Shown here one piece after another: positions 51,408 through 55,116 of a DNA stretch of 55,116 bases. A program made the position numbers and the translations under genes. The notes under the pieces are model-generated. The model saw nothing but the letters and a program-made list of their open reading frames with translations. It was not told where the DNA came from and searched no databases. Numbering within the stretch: position 1 is the first letter of the stretch; each line of letters opens with the position of its first letter. The DNA is taken from assembly GCA_019358975.1 (NCBI GenBank), contig JAHHIL010000036.1, positions 1-55,116 of the forward strand. The letters run 5' to 3'. Source of the DNA: Trichocoleus desertorum ATA4-8-CV12. Its GTDB lineage: Bacteria > Cyanobacteriota > Cyanobacteriia > FACHB-46.

Positions 51408-52841
51408 GTGAACCGCAAGTTGTGCATTGAAGACCTACTCAGATTAGAGCCGTTTCAGCAGCTCTCTCAAGCGCGATTGGAGTGGGTGTGCGATCGCACT
51501 CAGGTTGTGGAAGTACAGATGGGAGAAGCACTCGTTGAAGAGGGAGGCCCCCATCGAGGCTTGTTTATCTTAGTCAAGGGCCAGATGGCAGTTGTGCGCC
51601 GTACCGAAGGAGTAGAAATTCCCCTGGGGCGACATCAAGCGCCCGCCTTCTTCGGGGAAATTCAAGTCCTGACCGATGATCTTGCTCCTGTGACGCTGCG
51701 AGCATTGAGCGATTGTTATCTGCATGAACTTGAGGCCAATGACTTTCTCACCCTGCTACACGAATGCCGAACCTTTGAGCGGATGGTATTTCGCATTATG
51801 GAAAAGCGGTTGCGTGGGTTAGAGTCCTTCATCCGAGGTCGAGAGAAAATGGCAGCCTTAGGCACTCTGGCCGCAGGTCTAGCTCACGAACTCAACAATC
51901 CAGCCGCCGCTCTGGTACGGGCATTGCGCGAGATGCCCCCAGCTATTCTAGAACTCCAGCGCATGAACTTAGTCTACGGCCAACGCCAAGTGGACGATGC
52001 TCATACTCAACAGTGGTTACAAGCGCGAGACGCAGGCTATGACTTGATTCTCAACAATCGCGTAGATGCTGTGACCTTGAGCGATCGCACAGATCTCTTG
52101 GAAAACTGGCTAGAAGACTATGGCGTTACCCAGGCTTGGAAACTGGCAGAACCCCTCGCAGAAGGAGGTATTGAGACTGAAACGTTAGACCAACTGATGG
52201 CACGTTGGCGAGATGATCCGACTGAACTGCGCGAGATTGGGTTGCACTGGCTATCACTTTCATTTGAGGTGATATCTATGATCAAACATGGTCTGCGGGG
52301 AGCAGAGCGAATTTCGGAACTGGTGCAAGCAATGAAGTCCTACTCCTACCTAGATCAAGGTACTCAGCAAGAAGTAGATGTGCATCAAGGATTAGAGGAT
52401 ACACTGCGACTGTTTGCTCACAAACTCAAGCAGTGTATCCAAGTTCAACGGTGTTACGATAAACAGCTTCCCAAGTTGCTGGCTTACGGCAGCGAACTCA
52501 ATCAGGTATGGACAAATCTAATCGATAACGCCATTGATGCCATGAACGGCACCGGATTACTAACCATTACGACTCAGCACAAAGGCCATTCTATCCGTGT
52601 TGACATCACAGATTCTGGCAATGGTATTCCACCTGAACTTCAGTCACGTATCTTTGAGCCATTCTTCACGACCAAGCCAGTAGGCAAAGGATCAGGGCTG
52701 GGCTTGGAAGCCGTACGACGCATTGTCGAAAATCGGCATCGAGGCACGATTTTGGTTGAATCGCAGCCAGGAAAAACTTGCTTTAGTATTTGCTTACCCC
52801 TCGTCATGAGCTTGGGCAACTCATCTAGCCCTAAAACCTAG
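51408..52841 (+). CDS. cNMP-binding-domain histidine kinase
   Basis: 477 residues from a GTG start 4 bp after the previous stop. Cyclic-nucleotide-binding/CRP-like domain (about 8-135; GEALVEEGGPHRGLFILVKG, FFGEIQVL), a helical linker, HisKA-like segment with the likely acceptor in GLAHELNNPAAAL (about 158), a long helical insertion (about 175-330), then HATPase: N box NLIDNAIDAM, G1 DSGNGI, G2 GKGSGLGLEA. No membrane segment. Such cNMP-kinases recur next to receiver-TrxR fusions, and the tight spacing makes the fusion protein its probable phosphorylation target. Whether the sensor domain binds a cyclic nucleotide is not visible. Confidence 0.88.
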   Translation: MNRKLCIEDLLRLEPFQQLSQARLEWVCDRTQVVEVQMGEALVEEGGPHRGLFILVKGQMAVVRRTEGVEIPLGRHQAPAFFGEIQVLTDDLAPVTLRALSDCYLHELEANDFLTLLHECRTFERMVFRIMEKRLRGLESFIRGREKMAALGTLAAGLAHELNNPAAALVRALREMPPAILELQRMNLVYGQRQVDDAHTQQWLQARDAGYDLILNNRVDAVTLSDRTDLLENWLEDYGVTQAWKLAEPLAEGGIETETLDQLMARWRDDPTELREIGLHWLSLSFEVISMIKHGLRGAERISELVQAMKSYSYLDQGTQQEVDVHQGLEDTLRLFAHKLKQCIQVQRCYDKQLPKLLAYGSELNQVWTNLIDNAIDAMNGTGLLTITTQHKGHSIRVDITDSGNGIPPELQSRIFEPFFTTKPVGKGSGLGLEAVRRIVENRHRGTILVESQPGKTCFSICLPLVMSLGNSSSPKT

Positions 52842-53148
52842 GTCTCAAAACTTTTTCGAGGTGCCCTCAAGCTGTAATTGCTAATTTCTTAAACCAATTA
52901 TTGTCAGAAAATGTTTGTAAACAGATGTAAAGGAGCAAGGATTCAGGCCATAAAATGAGCAATATCTAAGGAACCAGCCTCTAGGAGCGAAATCATGAGT
53001 CAACGCTACTATGACAGTGATCTTAGAGATGAGGAATGGCAACGAACGAAGAATCAGCGGAGATAGAAATCTAAAACTGCTTAACAACTTTTTACAAACA
53101 CTTTCTTAAGGTTTAGGCTGAGAGGGTATTGAACTGATGTCTTGAAAC
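52842..53148. promoter_or_regulatory. Intergenic region with TGTAAA direct repeat and a tiny ORF
   Basis: At 52914-52932 the sequence TTTGTAAAC-AGA-TGTAAAG has two TGTAAA half-sites 10 bp apart (52916-52921 and 52926-52931). It is nearly identical to 5044-5062 upstream of the multicopper oxidase. A further inverted TTTACAAAC lies at 53091-53099. These lie 50-240 bp upstream of the metal-ATPase fragment at 53149 and suggest a shared metal-responsive regulator (inference). Confidence 0.5.
52995..53066 (+). CDS. Possible 23-residue peptide
   Basis: An ATG at 52995 is preceded by AGGAG at 8-bp spacing and opens a frame MSQRYYDSDLRDEEWQRTKN (then QRR and TAG at 53064). The product is strongly charged. 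The ribosome site is good, but length and lack of recognisable family leave it doubtful; it may be the head of a lost gene (DLRDEEW recalls IS5-type transposase starts). Confidence 0.3.
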   Translation: MSQRYYDSDLRDEEWQRTKNQRR

Positions 53149-53660
53149 ATGAGTGCTGCTACCCCTTCTACCTCTCGCTTCTCAAGCCTTCTCAAGGAAC
53201 ACCCTGATGTTGTGGCAGCGATCGCCTGCGCGGTTCTGGTTTTCCTGGGCTGGCAAATGCTCAATTTCGGTTGGATTGGAGTTGCCCTTTTCATCCTGAC
53301 AGCTGCCTATGTGATTGGCGGTTTTGAGAGTGCCCGTGAAGGCTTAACAACTCTGTTTGAAGACAAAGAGCTCGACGTAGACCTACTGATGATAGTGGCT
53401 GCGTTGGGAGCTGCCAGTTTAGGACTCTGGCGGCAGGAGTATTACTTGATTGTGGATGGGGCGGTCCTCATCTTGATCTTTGCCATTAGTGGGGCATTAG
53501 AAGGGTACGCCATGCAGCGAACCGAGCGAAGTATTCAGGGCTTAATGAGCTTAACCGCTGATACAGCACGAGTGATTCGTCATGGGCAGGAACGAGCCAT
53601 CCCGATTTCTGAGCTAAAGATTGGTGATCAAGTCTTGGTCAAGCCAGGAGAACTGGTACC
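53149..53660 (+). pseudogene. P1B-4-type metal ATPase (CoaT-like), N-terminal half
   Basis: About 170 codons encode a short cytosolic start without an HMA domain, membrane helices 1-4 (AAIACAVLVFLGWQML, GVALFILTAAYVIGG, LLMIVAALGAASLG, YYLIVDGAVLILIFAISGA) and the beginning of the actuator domain (LKIGDQVLVKPGELVP). Homology ends exactly in the GGTACC at 53655-53660; the next ten codons (VGRQLNRPR) come from the adjoining mobile-element end. The continuation (TDGLVMEGFSTLNQASITGE) is at 16800 on the opposite strand. Rejoining the halves at GGTACC gives the standard P1B sequence with no lost residue. Confidence 0.88.
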
Positions 53661-53781
53661 TGTTGGACGACAATTAAATAGACCCCGATGACAACTGCAT
53701 AGACCGCTCGTGAGATCGCTATTTCAGCTCCTGTTCTAGAACGGGATCGCGTCAAATTAGGACCCTAAAGAAAAGACACTA

Positions 53782-54992
53782 GTGGTCAGTCAATTATTAA
53801 TTGACGGGTAAAGGCGATGTAACTTCACTCTGGCATCTGCTGTGGTAAATCGCCAATCAATCCAGGTCTTCTCTTGATTGCGCTGCTCCTGCCAGGCTTC
53901 TACTTCTGTCTTTAATAGGCTGAGATCGCCAATCCGACGATCTAAACATTGGCGGCTCAAAACGCTCAGTTCAATTTCAGCCATGTTTAACCAACTTCCA
54001 TGCTTCGGCATCGGACAAAACTCTAAATGACTGAGAATCCGTTGAGCTTCCGCAGGCTCAAAGCCTTTGTACAACGAAGCTGGACAATGAGTATTGAGGT
54101 TATCTTGTACCACGGTAATTTTAATGGCCTCGGGATAGTCCTCATCGACCAATGTTTTCAGCAAACGGGCATAATCAATCGCGGTTCGCCGTTCCGTCAC
54201 TTCGACTCGTCGCCATCCGATAATCGGCTCACAAATCATAAACAAATTCGCGGTGCCATTGCGTTCATACTCGTAGTCAACTCGTTCGGGTTGACCGGGC
54301 TGAGCTGGAATGGGCCTGACAGTTTCTGGGACTAACTGTTTGGTCGCCTCATCAATGCAAACTACCGGAAAGGCTGAATGATAGGAACTTTGATACACCT
54401 CCAACACCGCCTCCATCCGCCAAACAAATTCAGCACTTTGTTCCGGTGGAATCACCCAACATTCTTGCTTCCAAGGTTGCAGTTCGTTTTTTTAAAACTT
54501 GTCGCACACACTCATGGCTGAGTCGTTCTACATAACCGAGTTCAACCATTTGGTCCGCTAACAATCGGACTGTCCACCGTCCTCTGCCAGAAGGAGCCTC
54601 GCTGCAACGCAAGGCAACCAAATGAGCCTCTAAGTCGCCTGTTAATTTGGGTTTTCGCCCGCCTCCTGGACGAACCTTTATGGCCGCTTCCATGCCCTCT
54701 TCGACAAAGCGTTGACGGACTCGCTCAATTGTTCTGATGCTCACATCCAGAGCTTCTTTGATGTCTGAGTCCCGCCAGCTTCCATTTGGCTGATGGCAGT
54801 CTGCTTTCAGCAGAATCCGAGCATGAGTGATCTGATAAGCCGCATGTTTGCCAGTGGTTGTAAACTGCTCCAGATGCTGCCGTTCTATGTCAGTGAGACG
54901 CACAACGTATTTCTTGGGCATTGTCTTGGTGATTCCAATCAACTAGCTCTATCTTGCCCCAGAAACCCGTCAAAATTTTATTGACTGACCAC
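53782..54992 (-). mobile_element. IS630-family insertion sequence, 1211 bp
   Basis: Terminal inverted repeats begin GTGGTCAGTCAAT at 53782 and, on the complement, at 54992. The element is flanked by TA on both sides (53780-53781 and 54993-54994), the target duplication of IS630/Tc1-type elements. The empty site is visible in the homologous copy at 16801-17007 (GACACTAGGACT), which proves insertion into the ISKra4-type end. Confidence 0.93.
53790..54921 (-). pseudogene. IS630 transposase in two frames
   Basis: From the ATG at 54921 (MPKKYVVRLTDIERQHLEQF) the first frame gives the HTH region (DIKEALDVSIRTIERVRQRF, GGGRKPKLT) up to VRQVLKK. The second frame gives the DDE catalytic part: FPVVCIDEATKQL (first Asp), VVQDNLNTHCPASL (second Asp) and SWLNMAEIELSVL (Glu), ending WRFTTADARVKLHRLYP. 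The switch is at an A7 run (complement of T7 at 54487-54493); six A would give LKNELQPWKQECWVIPPEQS in one frame. A +1 programmed shift, a real mutation or a homopolymer error are all possible. Otherwise the element looks recent and intact. Confidence 0.85.
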
Positions 54993-55116
54993 TAGGACTG
55001 TCTACTAATAGCCATAGAGACGCCTAGTGCCCGGTCCAATTAAATTTCAACAACTTCAACTCTACATGAAAGCTAAAGACTCCGGCTGTGCTCAGAGCAC
55101 AGCTGCGGCCAAAGCG

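Larger units (their letters stand above)
53661..55116. mobile_element. ISKra4-type element end (second copy), interrupted by IS630
   Basis: TGTTGGACGACAATTAAATA starts at 53661, directly after GGTACC, and matches the element end at 16801. Homology resumes after the IS630 insertion (54993-55080) and ends with GCTAAAGAC; the pre-insertion length (208 bp) equals that of the other copy (207 bp). On the minus strand it encodes a transposase tail ending VFSFHVELKLLKFNWTGH with a stop near 55034; upstream residues RFGRSCALSTAG run off the window edge. The rest of the element is outside the window. Confidence 0.7.

Overview
The window is cyanobacterial. The octamer GCGATCGC (HIP1) recurs throughout on both strands, and the gene content is typical of filamentous or large-genome cyanobacteria: an RppA/RppB-like two-component pair, a giant Ser/Thr-kinase/histidine-kinase hybrid, NRPS genes, a GH13/LLM-oxidoreductase operon, and ISKra4, IS1 and IS630 elements. 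No rRNA, tRNA or CRISPR array was seen.

Layout. 1-0.9 kb holds debris: the tail of an IS630 transposase and a serine hydrolase with a large internal deletion. 1.0-11.0 kb is a metal/redox-flavoured cluster: two small secreted proteins, a His-rich TPR protein, a Tat-exported multicopper oxidase, the two-component pair, a secreted protein, an internally duplicated lipoprotein and a frameshifted Nramp-like transporter. A degenerate IS1 element with an intact 8-bp target duplication follows (11.07-11.83 kb). 11.9-15.7 kb is an operon of a HAD phosphatase, a GH13 trehalose-synthase-like enzyme, a truncated DUF1206 membrane protein and an LLM flavin oxidoreductase. 16.0-18.1 kb holds the C-terminal half of a P1B-4 metal ATPase abutting an ISKra4 remnant that contains a nested IS1-like element. 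18.35-23.8 kb is the giant kinase. 23.9-40.5 kb is a two-gene, five-module NRPS operon on the minus strand that ends in a thioester reductase, with a divergent ABC exporter (40.9-42.7 kb). 42.8-46.5 kb has a histidine-kinase scrap, an accessory topoisomerase I, a conserved hypothetical gene and a broken small gene. 46.5-49.4 kb is a copper ATPase plus a cupredoxin-domain protein. 49.7-52.8 kb is a two-gene signalling pair: receiver/thioredoxin-reductase-like fusion and cNMP-histidine kinase. 53.1 kb to the end is the N-terminal half of the same P1B-4 ATPase, cut at the same GGTACC by a second copy of the ISKra4-end sequence, which itself carries an IS630 insertion.

How it fits together. The NRPS reads A-T / C-A-T / C-A(PilZ)-T / C-A-T // C-A(PilZ)-T-R. 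Two adenylation domains carry an embedded PilZ-like domain, which suggests (not proven) cyclic-di-GMP or related input into peptide assembly. The last two residues are read as Ser and Thr, and release is expected to be reductive. The flanking regions form a metal-homeostasis neighbourhood broken up by transposition. Five frameshifts fall in homopolymer runs, so some 'pseudogenes' could be sequencing artefacts.
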